From the NCBI RefSeq assembly GCF_005222835.1, contig NZ_STGA01000003.1:1-64000 (forward strand): DNA of 64,000 nt, in the 5' to 3' direction. The DNA comes from Rhizobium sp. FKY42. GTDB taxonomy: Bacteria > Pseudomonadota > Alphaproteobacteria > Rhizobiales > Rhizobiaceae. The notes under the pieces were generated by a model that saw nothing but the letters and a program-made list of their open reading frames with translations, was not told where the DNA came from and ran no database searches. Both the position numbers and the translations under genes were made by a program. Positions 43,880 to 53,836 of this stretch are shown here, piece by piece (the first letter of the stretch is position 1; each line of letters begins with the position of its first letter).

Positions 43880-44076
43880 TTGCAGGCGTTCTGTCTTATG
43901 CGTTTAAAATGCCTCAGTTCGCCAAGAGCGGATGACGGTAAGATCAGGTGAGGTAATAGCCGCAGCGACTGCCTTGCTTTTGGCAAGTCGACCGTGCCAA
44001 CACTACAGTCTGTGCCAGGACATTGGGTGCCGGGCGAGTCGTCACATTCCTGCATCAAGGCCGCAGAGGGCAGAAT

Positions 44077-45003
44077 ATGAGCCGCATTTCCGCCGACAGC
44101 AAAGGCGTTTTCATCATCGCCGTGACCCCCTTTGAGGACGATGGAACGATCGATACCGCGAGCGTCGATCGCATGGTCGATTTCTATTTCGACAAAGGAG
44201 CGGATGGCCTCACCATTCTTGGCATTATGGGGGAGGCACCGAAGCTTACACAGCAGGAGTCGATTGCGATCACAAAACAGGTGCTTTCCCGTTCTGCTGG
44301 CCGACCCGTCATCGTCGGTGTCTCGGCGCCGGGACTTGCGGCCATCGGTGAGTTGACGAAAGCCGTCATGGACCTTGGGGCGGCAGGTGTCATGGTCGCG
44401 CCACCCGGTTCCCTGCGCACCGACGACCAGATCATAGGATATTTTCGCAACGTCGTTGCCACAATTGGTGAGGATGTGCCTTTCGTCTTGCAGGACTTTC
44501 CTCTCGTGACGGGCGTTCAGATTTCGCCTCGAACGATCGGTGCGATCATCGAGGCGCTTCCAAGCATGGTGATGCTGAAGCACGAAGATTGGCCCGGACT
44601 CGACAAGATCAGTGAACTTCGTGCTGCGGAAGCAGCGGGTCGCCGTCGTATCTCCATTCTCTGCGGCAATGGCGGTGTGTTCCTACCAGAAGAAATGGCG
44701 CGTGGTGCCGATGGCGCAATGACGGGCTTTGCTTTTCCGGAGATGATGGTGAATGTCTGCCGACTGGCCAGCGCGGGAAATCTTGATCGGGCACAGGACA
44801 TTTTTGATGCCTATCTTCCTCTGGCTCGCTTCGAACAGCAACCGGGCCTCGGTCTTGCGGTGCGGAAGTACGTTCTTGAGAAACGTGGTGTTATTTCTAG
44901 TCAGGCTCAACGCCGTCCGGGCGCGGCGCTCGGCGCCAAGGCTGTAGCAGAGGTGGACAGATTGCTTTTGCGTCTGGAGAAACGCCTTGCCGAGCTGGCA
45001 TGA
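44077..45003 (+). CDS. DHDPS/NAL-family class I aldolase, not canonical DapA
   Basis: This 308-residue TIM-barrel protein has VTPFEDDGTIDTASVDRMVD at the N-terminus, GIMGEAPKLTQQE where DapA has GTTGE, and the Schiff-base lysine in VMLKHEDWPG. The tyrosine of the DapA triad is not seen (QDFPLVTG in place of YNVP), and it is longer than DapA. It is thus more likely a keto-acid or hydroxyproline-type aldolase or dehydratase. ATG 44077 follows GAGGGC. The PatB-like gene follows by 55 bases; substrate unknown. Confidence 0.8.
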   Translation: MSRISADSKGVFIIAVTPFEDDGTIDTASVDRMVDFYFDKGADGLTILGIMGEAPKLTQQESIAITKQVLSRSAGRPVIVGVSAPGLAAIGELTKAVMDLGAAGVMVAPPGSLRTDDQIIGYFRNVVATIGEDVPFVLQDFPLVTGVQISPRTIGAIIEALPSMVMLKHEDWPGLDKISELRAAEAAGRRRISILCGNGGVFLPEEMARGADGAMTGFAFPEMMVNVCRLASAGNLDRAQDIFDAYLPLARFEQQPGLGLAVRKYVLEKRGVISSQAQRRPGAALGAKAVAEVDRLLLRLEKRLAELA

Positions 45004-45058
45004 TGCTGCTTCAACCGTTATCCCAAAGCCTCACGCGCAAAGCCAGAAACTGGAAACC

Positions 45059-46213
45059 ATGACTTCATTTGATTTCGACACTGTTGTTACCCGCCTCGGT
45101 ACGGACGCCAAGAAATGGGTTACGTATCCGTCGGACATATTGCCGATGTGGGTAGCGGATATGGACTTCGCCGCACCGCCATCGGTGATTGAGGCGCTTC
45201 GCCAACGCGTCGAGCACGGCATCTTTGGCTATTGTCTGCCACAGGACAGTCTGCGGGCACAGATCGTCGATGATATGCAGAAGAAGCATGGTTGGACAAT
45301 CAGTCCGGAGGATATCGTTTTCCTCCCTGGCGTCGAGCCAGGCTTCAACATGGCGCTCAAGTCAGAGACAAAACCAGGTGATGGGCTCTTGATCCAGACA
45401 CCTGTCTACAATCCCATTCTGACCGCTCATCGACATTGGGGGTTGGAAAGCATCGATGTGCCGCTGAGAGAAAGCAACGGCGGCTATTCCATGTATCCTG
45501 ACGCCCTGGACGAGGGGATGGCGCGTTCAAGGGCATTTCTTTTCTGCAATCCGCATAATCCAACCGGCAAGGTTTTTACCAGCGAAGAACTCGACCAAAT
45601 CGCCCAATCCGCGATTCGCCATGATGTTCTCGTGATCTCCGACGAGATCCATTGTGAGCTTCTATTCGATGGACGCCGTCATGTTCCGATTGCGTCGCTG
45701 TCTGCAGAGATTGCGGATCGTACCATCACGCTCATGTCGGCAAGCAAGACCTACAACATTGCGGGACTGAAGGCGGCGTTCGCAATCGTGACAAACCCGC
45801 ATTTGCGCCAGCGCTTCAACGCGTCCCGTCTTGGTCTGGTCGACAGTGTCAATCTCTTCGGTCTCGAAGCAGCCCACGCCGCCTATACGTCGGCAAGCCA
45901 GTGGCGCGATGCTCTTCTGAGCTATCTGGAAGGTAATCGGGATTATTTGCAGTCGGAGATTGCGCGGCGGTTTCCGAAGATCCGTATCATTCCTGCGCAA
46001 AGCACCTATCTTGCCTGGCTGGATTGCAGCGCGCTGGATCTACCGGAGGCGCCGCAGGCCTTTTTCCTCAAGCGCGGCAAGGTCGCATTCAGTGCCGGAT
46101 CCGACTTCGGTGCCGCCTATGGTAATTTCATCCGTCTCAATTTCGGCTGCCCTCGCTCGCTACTGGTAGAGGGGATTGACCGGATGACGGCGGCCCTTGA
46201 ATCGCTGGCATGA
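45059..46213 (+). CDS. PatB/MalY-type PLP-dependent C-S lyase
   Basis: This 384-residue fold-type I enzyme begins DTVVTRLGTDAKKWVTYPSD followed by MWVADMDFAAPP, the MalY/PatB hallmark. PLP contacts are CNPHNPTGKVF, ISDEIHCELLF and the lysine in SASKTYNIAGLK. Such enzymes split cystathionine or cysteine conjugates. It starts at ATG 45059 with GGAAACC upstream, though the frame extends to 44987. Operon with the aldolase gene. A role in detoxifying vinylglycine-type compounds is conceivable but there is no direct evidence. Confidence 0.87.
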   Translation: MTSFDFDTVVTRLGTDAKKWVTYPSDILPMWVADMDFAAPPSVIEALRQRVEHGIFGYCLPQDSLRAQIVDDMQKKHGWTISPEDIVFLPGVEPGFNMALKSETKPGDGLLIQTPVYNPILTAHRHWGLESIDVPLRESNGGYSMYPDALDEGMARSRAFLFCNPHNPTGKVFTSEELDQIAQSAIRHDVLVISDEIHCELLFDGRRHVPIASLSAEIADRTITLMSASKTYNIAGLKAAFAIVTNPHLRQRFNASRLGLVDSVNLFGLEAAHAAYTSASQWRDALLSYLEGNRDYLQSEIARRFPKIRIIPAQSTYLAWLDCSALDLPEAPQAFFLKRGKVAFSAGSDFGAAYGNFIRLNFGCPRSLLVEGIDRMTAALESLA

Positions 46214-46305
46214 AAGCAAATTCAGCTTTGCTTGAGGGTTGCTCACTCGAAGGGGCGAGCAATCCTTAGTCTTTGCAGGTTCGACTGAACTAGGCCTCGA
46301 GACGA

Positions 46306-47445
46306 TCAGCCTTGAAAATGACGGGAAAAACCGAACAGACCTATCGGCAGGTCGGTGGTGCTCTTCTGTGCCAGGTCCGCAAGAATTTCTCCAATGACGC
46401 TGGCGAATTTGAAACCGTGACCTGAGCAAGCAGAACAGATGATGATGTCATCCGTGTCGGGCAGGAAGTCGATCAGGAAATTCTCGTTCGGCATCATCGT
46501 ATAGCGACAGGTAATGGCTTTGTGCCTGAAGCTTGCGACCGTTGGTAACCGATGGTTTGCGAATTCATCCAGAAGAGCAAAATCCTCATCGTCGACGGGT
46601 GCATTTGGCTCATCCGGATCAAGAGGCTGACTGAAATGAAGATGCCGGCCAATCTTCACGCCGTCAGATCCGATGGCTGGAAATCCGAAGAACGCGCCAT
46701 CGGGACCTTCGTCGCGGATAAAGCCGGGCATTCTTCCCGGTTGTGCGTTGAGCGCCTGCCCTGGGTAATACCAGGCAACCACCTGGCGGATCGGTTTTGC
46801 CTCCCCTTTCAACTGGGGAACGAGTTGGTTGATCCAAGCGCCGGTTGCGACGATGACCTTCTTCGCGAAATATCTGCCGTGGTTCGATACCACCGTGACC
46901 CCGCCCTGGCCTGGATCGATGTGCGAGATCATCTCCCCAAAATGCATTACTGCGCCTGCCGCCGCCGCCCGCTTCACCTGAAGCGAGATGGCTATCTCAG
47001 GCCTTACGAAGCCTCCCTCGGGGTCCAGGATTGCCATCTCATCAGGGTCGAGAGAAAAGGCTGGGAAACGGGCCATCGTACTGGCCGCATCCAGCACTTC
47101 ATGGCTCAATCCGTGCAGCGCGCAAGAGGCAAGCACACCCCGAAGCAGGTGACTATCGGGCAGTCCGATCTGGACAACGCCGGTTACGGAAAGCACTTCC
47201 TGCCCGGATCGTTGCTCCAGTTCGCGCCACTTGGCATAGGCCCTCTGAAGAATTGGGACATAAGACGGATCTTCGAAATAGGCGAGGCGGATCATTCGGC
47301 TGTCACCATGTGACGATCCCAGAGGATGCGCCGGGTATTGCCGTTCCAAGCCGATGACCTTCAGGCCGCGTTCTGCCAGCTCCGCCAGAGCTGCGCTCCC
47401 CATGGCGCCCAGTCCAATCACTGCGACATCGAAGCTCTCGCTCAT
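46306..47445 (-). CDS. Sarcosine oxidase-like FAD-dependent amine oxidase
   Basis: This 379-residue protein of the DAO family (monomeric sarcosine oxidase / N-methyl-tryptophan oxidase type) has the dinucleotide fold VAVIGLGAMGSAALAELAER, ERQYPAHPLGSSHGDSRMIR and a cysteine in SACSGHGFKFAS that holds the flavin covalently in this group. ATG 47445 has AAGGAGAAACTC upstream. It oxidises a secondary amino acid to aldehyde plus H2O2 or similar; the substrate is not clear. It is divergent from the GH2 gene and convergent with the PatB-like gene. Confidence 0.87.
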   Translation of the reverse strand: MSESFDVAVIGLGAMGSAALAELAERGLKVIGLERQYPAHPLGSSHGDSRMIRLAYFEDPSYVPILQRAYAKWRELEQRSGQEVLSVTGVVQIGLPDSHLLRGVLASCALHGLSHEVLDAASTMARFPAFSLDPDEMAILDPEGGFVRPEIAISLQVKRAAAAGAVMHFGEMISHIDPGQGGVTVVSNHGRYFAKKVIVATGAWINQLVPQLKGEAKPIRQVVAWYYPGQALNAQPGRMPGFIRDEGPDGAFFGFPAIGSDGVKIGRHLHFSQPLDPDEPNAPVDDEDFALLDEFANHRLPTVASFRHKAITCRYTMMPNENFLIDFLPDTDDIIICSACSGHGFKFASVIGEILADLAQKSTTDLPIGLFGFSRHFQG

Positions 47446-47628
47446 GAGTTTCTCCTTGCTCGCTTTTGGCCGGTGTACCCGCAATTCGGGATGTATGGAT
47501 GACAAGAGGTCAGGTGATCATACAAGTGCCTTGCACCACCCGATGCTGCTTATTATCACAATGCTCAAGGTATCAAGGTCTGATCGATTCCGCTCGGACT
47601 GCCAATCGATAAATATTTGGAGGGTTCA

Positions 47629-49872
47629 ATGCGTATGCGGGAGCGATTCAATTCGGGCTGGACATTCAAGCACGGTTTCGACGCGGGCTGGATTGCCGGG
47701 GACGTGAATGGCGAAAGCATTTCGCTTCCCCATACTGCGGTAGAGCTTCCCTACAATTACTTTGATGAGAAATGCTATCAGAAAGCATTTACTTATCAGA
47801 CGAGCCTTGCGTGGCGTGATGAATTCGAGGGGATGGAAATCGGTCTGGTTTTTGATGGCGCCATGGCCGATGCCGTCGTGTTCGTGAATGGCATCGAGGT
47901 GATTTCACACAAGGATGGATATACGCCGTTCGAGGCAAGGCTGACGCCCCATCTCAACAAGGGTTCAAACCTGATCACGGTCAGGGTGGACGGGTCCGAA
48001 AACCCCGAGATCCCGCCATTCGGGGGTGTCATCGATTATCTGACCTATGCAGGCATCTACCGCGATGTCTGGTTGAAGGCCACGGCTCCGGTCTCTATCG
48101 GGCTCGTCAAGATTGAAACGCCGGACGCCTTGTCCGCGGAGAAGACGGTCAAGGCACGGGTTGCCCTCTCGAACCCACAAGGCTTGAGCTTGAATGGAGA
48201 AATGGGCGTCACGCTTAAGGGGAGCGATGGTGAAACGATTGCCCAACATCGTGCGCCCATTGTTGCGGAGACTGTTGAAATCGAGCTCGCAGGGCTTCAA
48301 AACATTCAATTGTGGGATATTGACGATCCTCGCCTCTATACGCTCGAATTCGAGCTGGATACCCAATCCGGGCGAGATTCGACTGCTCACCGTTTCGGTT
48401 TCCGGACAGCGGAATTCACCACTGATGGCTTTAAACTCAACGGGCGAGTTGTCAAACTGCGTGGCCTGAACCGCCACCAGTCCTGGGCACATCTCGGCTA
48501 TGCCATGGGTAGACGCGGGCAGGAAAAGGATGCCGACATTCTGAAATACGATCTGCGCTGCAATATAGTGCGCACATCACACTATCCGCAGTCGCCGTAT
48601 TTTCTCAATCGTTGCGATGAAATCGGCTTGCTGGTGTTTGAGGAAATTCCCGGTTGGCAGCACATCGGCGGTGAAAGCTGGAAGGCTGAGTCCGTTCGCA
48701 ACGTGCGCCGCATGATCGAGCGCGACTGGAACCATCCGTCCATCGTCATTTGGGGCGTCCGGATCAATGAGAGCAAGGACGACCATGACTTCTACGCCGA
48801 GACAAATCGCGTGGCGAGGGAATTGGATCCAACCCGCCAGACCGGCGGCGTACGTTACATCCCTGAAAGCGAAATGCTGGAAGACGTCTTCACGATGAAT
48901 GATTTCATTCTCGGCATGGAAGAATTGCCTGGGCACAATCGCGAGCGGATCATCCTCAGAGATCAACAGGAAGTCACGGGCCTCGGCCGCAAGGTGCCAT
49001 ATCTCGTGACCGAATATGGTGGGCATATGTATCCCACCAAGCGTTTCGATCAAGAACAGCGCCAACTGGAACATGTCAGCCGGCATCTTGCCATTCTCAA
49101 CGCTTCAGCCGGAACGCCGTCAACGTCTGGCTGCATTGGATGGTGCATGGCCGACTACAATACGCACAAGGATTTCGGATCCGGTGACCGCATCTGCTAC
49201 CATGGCGTACTCGATATCTATCGTGAGCCGAAGTTCGCTGCCGCGGTCTACGCATCCCAGGGATCGCCGAGCGGCGGAGTAGTGCTTCAACCGGTCACGT
49301 TCTGGGCGCGTGGAGAGCGTAATATCGGTGGGGTTCTTCCGCTGATCGTTCTCACCAACTGCGACTATGTCGAAGTGAAGATAGGCAATGTTACCAAGCG
49401 CGTCGAGCCGGACAGAGTGACCTACCCTCATCTCGATCACCCTCCCTGCATTCTGGAGCGCCATATGGTGACCCCGGAAGAATTCGGTGAGTGGGGCATG
49501 ACTTGGCGAGATGGTACGATCATTGGATATCTGGATGGCGTGGCGGTGAAATCGATCTTCATGCCAGCAGATCCGGTGCCGACGAACCTCGAAATCGTTG
49601 CCGATGCTGCCCTTTTGGAGAGAGGCTGCAAGGATACGACGCGCGTTATCCTGCGTGCTCTTGATCAAGCCGGAAATGTGATGCCTTTCTTCAATGAGCC
49701 TGTCACGCTTGCTCTTGAAGGTCCAGGTCGCCTGATTGGTGGAAGCCTCGTCAGCTTCAAGGGTGGCGTTGTCGGCGTCTATGTTGAAGCGGGTGAGGGT
49801 TCAGGCATCATCACTTTGACCGCGCATGGCAGCGGGTTCCAGGCGAAGAGGATCGAGATAACCGTTTCCTGA
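47629..49872 (+). CDS. Glycoside hydrolase family 2 (beta-galactosidase-like)
   Basis: This 747-residue cytoplasmic enzyme has an N-terminal sugar-binding sandwich (AVVFVNGIEVISHKDGYTPF), Ig-like domains, a TIM-barrel (KLRGLNRHQSWAHLGYAMGR; NIVRTSHYPQSPYFLNRCDE) with acid/base glutamate in RINESKDD and nucleophile in VTEYGGH, then C-terminal beta domains. No signal peptide. ATG 47629 has GGAGGG ahead; TTG 47617 is less likely. Substrate could be a beta-galactoside or related sugar; no transporter is adjacent. Confidence 0.87.
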   Translation: MRMRERFNSGWTFKHGFDAGWIAGDVNGESISLPHTAVELPYNYFDEKCYQKAFTYQTSLAWRDEFEGMEIGLVFDGAMADAVVFVNGIEVISHKDGYTPFEARLTPHLNKGSNLITVRVDGSENPEIPPFGGVIDYLTYAGIYRDVWLKATAPVSIGLVKIETPDALSAEKTVKARVALSNPQGLSLNGEMGVTLKGSDGETIAQHRAPIVAETVEIELAGLQNIQLWDIDDPRLYTLEFELDTQSGRDSTAHRFGFRTAEFTTDGFKLNGRVVKLRGLNRHQSWAHLGYAMGRRGQEKDADILKYDLRCNIVRTSHYPQSPYFLNRCDEIGLLVFEEIPGWQHIGGESWKAESVRNVRRMIERDWNHPSIVIWGVRINESKDDHDFYAETNRVARELDPTRQTGGVRYIPESEMLEDVFTMNDFILGMEELPGHNRERIILRDQQEVTGLGRKVPYLVTEYGGHMYPTKRFDQEQRQLEHVSRHLAILNASAGTPSTSGCIGWCMADYNTHKDFGSGDRICYHGVLDIYREPKFAAAVYASQGSPSGGVVLQPVTFWARGERNIGGVLPLIVLTNCDYVEVKIGNVTKRVEPDRVTYPHLDHPPCILERHMVTPEEFGEWGMTWRDGTIIGYLDGVAVKSIFMPADPVPTNLEIVADAALLERGCKDTTRVILRALDQAGNVMPFFNEPVTLALEGPGRLIGGSLVSFKGGVVGVYVEAGEGSGIITLTAHGSGFQAKRIEITVS

Positions 49873-49897
49873 ACCTGCTTGTCAGTATTGTACCAAA

Positions 49898-49923
49898 TGA
49901 CCGCCTCATTCCTGTGGCGGTCA
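49898..49923. terminator. Hairpin after the GH2 gene
   Basis: TGACCGCC (49898-49905) pairs with GGCGGTCA (49916-49923) across a 10-base loop, 26 bases past the GH2 stop. No T run follows, so it is a weak or factor-assisted terminator at best. The rest of the gap to 50094 is AT-rich and holds no gene. Confidence 0.45.
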
Positions 49924-50094
49924 CTCCATAGATGAGCACGTGCCTCTCTCTCAGAAATTGAGAATATATCGGCTATTCTTGAGACAGTTTTATTGGAACA
50001 CTAGCAATTTTATTGATCTCATCAGTAATGAATTAGATATTTACAACTAGGTTTGTTTCGATACAGGCTCATCTCTTGTCTGCGTAGGAACGCC

Positions 50095-51012
50095 ATGCTG
50101 GTTCGCATTTCGAAGCATTCGCTCTGCCAAGGCATGTATGTGGAGGCCGTGGAATGTCCCGACGCTGAATTCAATAAAAAGCGCTTTCTTCTTCGGGAGA
50201 AAGAAGATCTTGATGCCATCCGCCTGACATCTGCCGCTTCTGTCCTGATCAATACGACACTTGGTTGTGCTAGAGGTGAGAGCAAATCGAAGGATTCACT
50301 TAGCGAAGCGAAGGAAAAGCTGGTCGAGAGCCAGATTGTTGCGACCGCCCTGATGCAGGGCATCAACGACGTGTATTCCGTTTTTGATCAACTGGTCGCA
50401 GGCAAGGAGTTCGATCTCGAGAAGACCCGCGGCGTTGTCAGGACGCTGGAGGAGGTGGCAACCCGCTCGACGTCGGCGCTGATCCAAATGACACGGTTGC
50501 GCAAGAAGGATACAGCCACCTATCTCCATTGCCTTAGCGTCAGCACGCTCATGATGCGGATCGGTCAATTGCTGCGTTTGAAGGAGCAGACAATCCTCGA
50601 ACTCGGCATGGCAGGCCTGCTGCACGACATAGGCAAGCTTTTCACGCCAAGCCAGATCCTTGGCAAAACTGGTTCCCTCACGCCGGAAGAGCGGAGGATC
50701 ATCCAGTCTCACCCGGACGTGGGTTACGATATTCTGCGTAACAACGGGATAGATTGCGAACTCATCCTGGAGGTTTGCCGAAACCATCACGAAACTCTGG
50801 ACGGTAAGGGCTATCCACGTGCATTGAAGGCCCCAGAAATCAGCCTTGCCGTTCGTATTGGCACAGTGTGTGATGTCTATGATGCGCTGACATCCACCAG
50901 GCCGTATAAGAAGCCCTGGACGTCCAAGGAGGCGTTGGACTGGATGTATGAGCGAAACGAGCAATTCGACCGCAAGATCATTCATCGGTTGATGGAAGCT
51001 GTGGTGGATTGA
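50095..51012 (+). CDS. HD-GYP cyclic-di-GMP phosphodiesterase with DUF3391
   Basis: This 305-residue protein has an N-terminal DUF3391 domain (LVRISKHSLCQGMYVEAVEC) and a C-terminal HD-GYP domain with LLHDIGKLFTPSQIL and NHHETLDGKGYPRAL, carrying the full HD and GYP signatures for hydrolysis of cyclic di-GMP. ATG 50095 has GTAGGAACGCC upstream; an earlier frame opening at 50053 is less likely. No membrane segment. It stands alone and would lower c-di-GMP. Confidence 0.9.
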   Translation: MLVRISKHSLCQGMYVEAVECPDAEFNKKRFLLREKEDLDAIRLTSAASVLINTTLGCARGESKSKDSLSEAKEKLVESQIVATALMQGINDVYSVFDQLVAGKEFDLEKTRGVVRTLEEVATRSTSALIQMTRLRKKDTATYLHCLSVSTLMMRIGQLLRLKEQTILELGMAGLLHDIGKLFTPSQILGKTGSLTPEERRIIQSHPDVGYDILRNNGIDCELILEVCRNHHETLDGKGYPRALKAPEISLAVRIGTVCDVYDALTSTRPYKKPWTSKEALDWMYERNEQFDRKIIHRLMEAVVD

Positions 51013-51076
51013 ATGGTACGAAAAGAACTGGCTCCCGCCGGTTCCAGGGAGTAGAAGGCGGCAAGGAGACCATGCC

Positions 51077-52549
51077 GTGACCATTACTTCCGCCTTGCTC
51101 AAGCACCTCAAAGACCCCGCCCTGTTCGAGACACTCGCCGAATTGCCATCTGGGAAGCTTTCGACTCTCAATCGCTTCAAGGTCTTCAATCCCTCGACTG
51201 GCGAATTGCTGGCCGAATTGCCAGACATGGGGGTGGACGACGTGCGTGTTGCGATCGACCGGGCGGAAGCCGCGCAGGAAAAATGGGCCGGGCTGACGGC
51301 CCGCGAGCGATCCAACATTCTCTGGAACTGGCATCGCCTTATCCTGCAACATAGCGACGATCTTGCCGCGATCCTGACAGCGGAGATGGGAAAGCCTCTG
51401 GCAGAAGCCAAGTCGGAAGTGGCCCATGCGGCTGCTTATCTGCAGTGGTATGCGGAAGAGGCAAACCGTATCTACGGAGAGACTATTTCTGCGCCGTCCA
51501 ACGATCGACGAATGCTGGTGATCAAGCAACCGGTTGGTATTGTCGGTGCCATCACACCCTGGAATTTTCCGGCGTCCATGGTTGCGCGCAAGATCTCTCC
51601 AGCGCTGGCAGCGGGATGTACAGTCATAATCAAACCCGCCGAACAAACCCCGCTTGTTGCGGGTGCCATGTTCGCACTCACTCGTCTAGCTGGTTTCCCA
51701 GAGGGCGTCGTCAATCTTGTTTATGCCGCAGAAGGCGAAGCGGTTGGAACTGAGCTCTGTACCAATGCGAAGGTTCGCAAGATCAGCTTTACCGGCTCGA
51801 CAGAGGTGGGCCGCATTTTGATGCGGCAGTGCTCGGATCAGATCAAGCGGATCAGCTTCGAACTGGGAGGAAACGCTCCATTCATCGTTTTCGATGATGC
51901 GGATATCGATGAGGCCGTTGATGGCGCGGTACAGGCAAAGTTTCGAAATGCGGGCCAGACCTGCGTTTCCGCCAATCGTCTCTACGTTCAGGCAGCCGTC
52001 TACGAAGAGTTTGCCGAAAAGTTTGCGCATCGCGTCCAGTCGCTTGTCGTGGGAGACGGCTTCGATCCCCGGACGACCGTTGGCCCTCTTATTGATGAGC
52101 GTGCGTTGTTGAAGATGAATCAGCACATCGATGACGCATTGGCGCAAGGTGCGCAGGTTCGTTGTGGCGGCAGGCGGTGCGACCAAGAAGGTACTTTCTT
52201 CCAGCCCACCGTCATCACCAATGTCAGCAAGACGATGAAACTTGCTCAGGAAGAGACCTTTGGTCCTCTGGCCCCCATCATTCGCTTTGACGATGCCGAC
52301 GAGGTTATTCGTGAGGCGAATGACACGATTTACGGCCTGGCAGCCTACTTCTATGCTTCGAACATGAAGCGTGTTTGGCGCGTTGCCGAAGCCCTCGAAT
52401 ACGGAATGGTGGGCGTCAATACGGGCCGGATGTCCTCCGAAGCGGCACCTTTTGGTGGCATGAAGCAATCCGGCATCGGCCGAGAGGGCTCACGGCACGG
52501 TTTGGAAGATTATCTTGAAATGAAATACATTTGCCTGGGTGGTTTGTGA
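51077..52549 (+). CDS. gabD: NAD(P)-dependent succinate-semialdehyde dehydrogenase
   Basis: This 490-residue aldehyde dehydrogenase has the catalytic cysteine in RNAGQTCVSANRLYVQ, the glutamate in SFELGGNAPFIVFDDADIDE, nucleotide-binding TPWNFPASMVARKISPALAA and GSTEVGRIL. Length and the C-terminal GREGSRHGLEDYLEMKY fit GabD, which oxidises succinate semialdehyde to succinate. Start GTG 51077 has AAGGAG upstream. The glutaminase gene follows 98 bases later, pointing to glutamate/GABA use. Confidence 0.9.
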   Translation: MTITSALLKHLKDPALFETLAELPSGKLSTLNRFKVFNPSTGELLAELPDMGVDDVRVAIDRAEAAQEKWAGLTARERSNILWNWHRLILQHSDDLAAILTAEMGKPLAEAKSEVAHAAAYLQWYAEEANRIYGETISAPSNDRRMLVIKQPVGIVGAITPWNFPASMVARKISPALAAGCTVIIKPAEQTPLVAGAMFALTRLAGFPEGVVNLVYAAEGEAVGTELCTNAKVRKISFTGSTEVGRILMRQCSDQIKRISFELGGNAPFIVFDDADIDEAVDGAVQAKFRNAGQTCVSANRLYVQAAVYEEFAEKFAHRVQSLVVGDGFDPRTTVGPLIDERALLKMNQHIDDALAQGAQVRCGGRRCDQEGTFFQPTVITNVSKTMKLAQEETFGPLAPIIRFDDADEVIREANDTIYGLAAYFYASNMKRVWRVAEALEYGMVGVNTGRMSSEAAPFGGMKQSGIGREGSRHGLEDYLEMKYICLGGL

Positions 52550-52647
52550 CGCCAAAGCCGCGCTTTGGCGGAGCGGAGACCGCTTGCGAGTCTCACCTTC
52601 TTTGCGCATAGAGGTGAAAGAGACAATCATCGGAGCGACGGAAAAGA

Positions 52648-53577
52648 ATGGCGGACCTACAGGCTTTGGTCGAGGAGATCCATCATACGTTGAAGGCGCG
52701 GACTGGCGAAGGCAAGGTGGCCGACTACATTCCATCGCTTGCGCGTGTCGACCCGAACAAGTTCGGCATGGCCGTCATTGACCTCAACGGCAACGTCTAT
52801 AAGACTGGCGATTGCGACGAAGCCTTTTCCATTCAGAGCGTGTCCAAAGTCTTCACTCTGACTTTGGCGCTCGGCAAACATGGCGAAACAACGTGGAACA
52901 GGGTGGGCCGCGAACCTTCAGGCTCCGCCTTCAACTCCATCGTTCAACTGGAACATGAGCACGGCAAGCCGCGCAATCCCTTCATCAATGCCGGTGCGAT
53001 TGTCATTTCGGATTCCGTACTTGCTGGCCACACGCCGCGCGAGGCAATTGGCGAGATCGTTCGCTTTGTTCAATATCTCGCTGACGATCCTACGATCGCG
53101 ATCGATCCAGAGGTTGCCCGGTCTGAGGCCGCGACAGGTTTTCGCAACATGGCGCTCGCAAATTTCATGAAGTCCTACGGAAAGCTTCAGCATCCGGTGG
53201 ATCACGTGCTGGGCGTCTACTTTCACCAGTGTGCGCTCGCGATGAGCTGCACCCAGCTTGCGCGCGCAGGCCTCTTTCTGGCAGCCAACGGCAAAAACCC
53301 GATCACGGGCCACACGGTGGTCTCCAGTCAGCGGGCTCGCCGAATCAACGCGTTGATGCTGACATGCGGACATTACGATGGCTCCGGCGATTTTGCCTAT
53401 CACGTCGGCTTGCCCGGCAAGAGCGGCGTTGGCGGGGGCATCATGGCAGTGGCCCCCGGCAAGGCTTCGGTCGCCGTCTGGTCTCCCGGTCTCAATCAGA
53501 ATGGAAACTCGCTGGTTGGCTCGTTAGCTCTGGAAATGCTGGCCAACAAGACAGGCTGGTCGGTATTCGGTGGGTGA
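52648..53577 (+). CDS. glsA: Glutaminase
   Basis: This 309-residue glutaminase has the beta-lactamase-like active site SIQSVSKVF (Ser-x-x-Lys), [13 protein letters not shown] and the late [18 protein letters not shown] loop. It hydrolyses glutamine to glutamate and ammonia. Length is normal for GlsA. It starts at ATG 52648 with a GAGCGACGGAAAAGA stretch upstream. It shares direction with the semialdehyde dehydrogenase gene and ends before a strong terminator. Confidence 0.93.
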   Translation: MADLQALVEEIHHTLKARTGEGKVADYIPSLARVDPNKFGMAVIDLNGNVYKTGDCDEAFSIQSVSKVFTLTLALGKHGETTWNRVGREPSGSAFNSIVQLEHEHGKPRNPFINAGAIVISDSVLAGHTPREAIGEIVRFVQYLADDPTIAIDPEVARSEAATGFRNMALANFMKSYGKLQHPVDHVLGVYFHQCALAMSCTQLARAGLFLAANGKNPITGHTVVSSQRARRINALMLTCGHYDGSGDFAYHVGLPGKSGVGGGIMAVAPGKASVAVWSPGLNQNGNSLVGSLALEMLANKTGWSVFGG

Positions 53578-53639
53578 TCCGCACCTCACTCAGATAAATA
53601 TTCAAAAAGCGAAATGGATTGCCCTTGTCTTATTCGGTG

Positions 53640-53821
53640 TCTGCACCATTTGCGCCTTTAACAGGATGTGGCCATCGGGGGGCACAACCTAAATCCATTT
53701 CCGCTCGTGCTGGTCTGAGGGACGCACGTCGTGCGTCAGGCGTGCTAGGTTTTTAACCATTCTTCCCATTCCTGGGAGATGCGGCGAAGAGAGGAGCACT
53801 GAGGCGCTCCTCTCTTTTTTG
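53640..53821 (+). ncRNA. Candidate small RNA or long 3' leader ending in a terminator
   Basis: The gap after the glutaminase gene holds no protein gene but a hairpin with 7-bp arms GACGCAC/GTGCGTC (53721-53737), a C-rich single-stranded stretch and finally a strong Rho-independent terminator (53789-53821). A discrete small RNA ending here is possible. It may equally be the 3' untranslated region of the glutaminase mRNA. I do not recognise a named RNA family; the 5' boundary is a guess. Confidence 0.3.
53789..53821 (+). terminator. Rho-independent terminator after glsA / candidate sRNA
   Basis: GAGAGGAGC (53789-53797) pairs perfectly with GCTCCTCTC (53806-53814) across an 8-base loop and is followed by a run of T (53815 onward). 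This is a textbook intrinsic terminator on the plus strand. It ends just before the stop of the convergent small gene at 53837. Confidence 0.88.
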
Positions 53822-53836
53822 TTTCAGGAACGAATA

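Noticed and set aside
46214..46305. Hairpin TTGCTC/GAGCAA between the PatB-like and sarcosine-oxidase-like genes as a terminator
   Set aside because: Short arms, a long loop and no T run; not strong enough to call.
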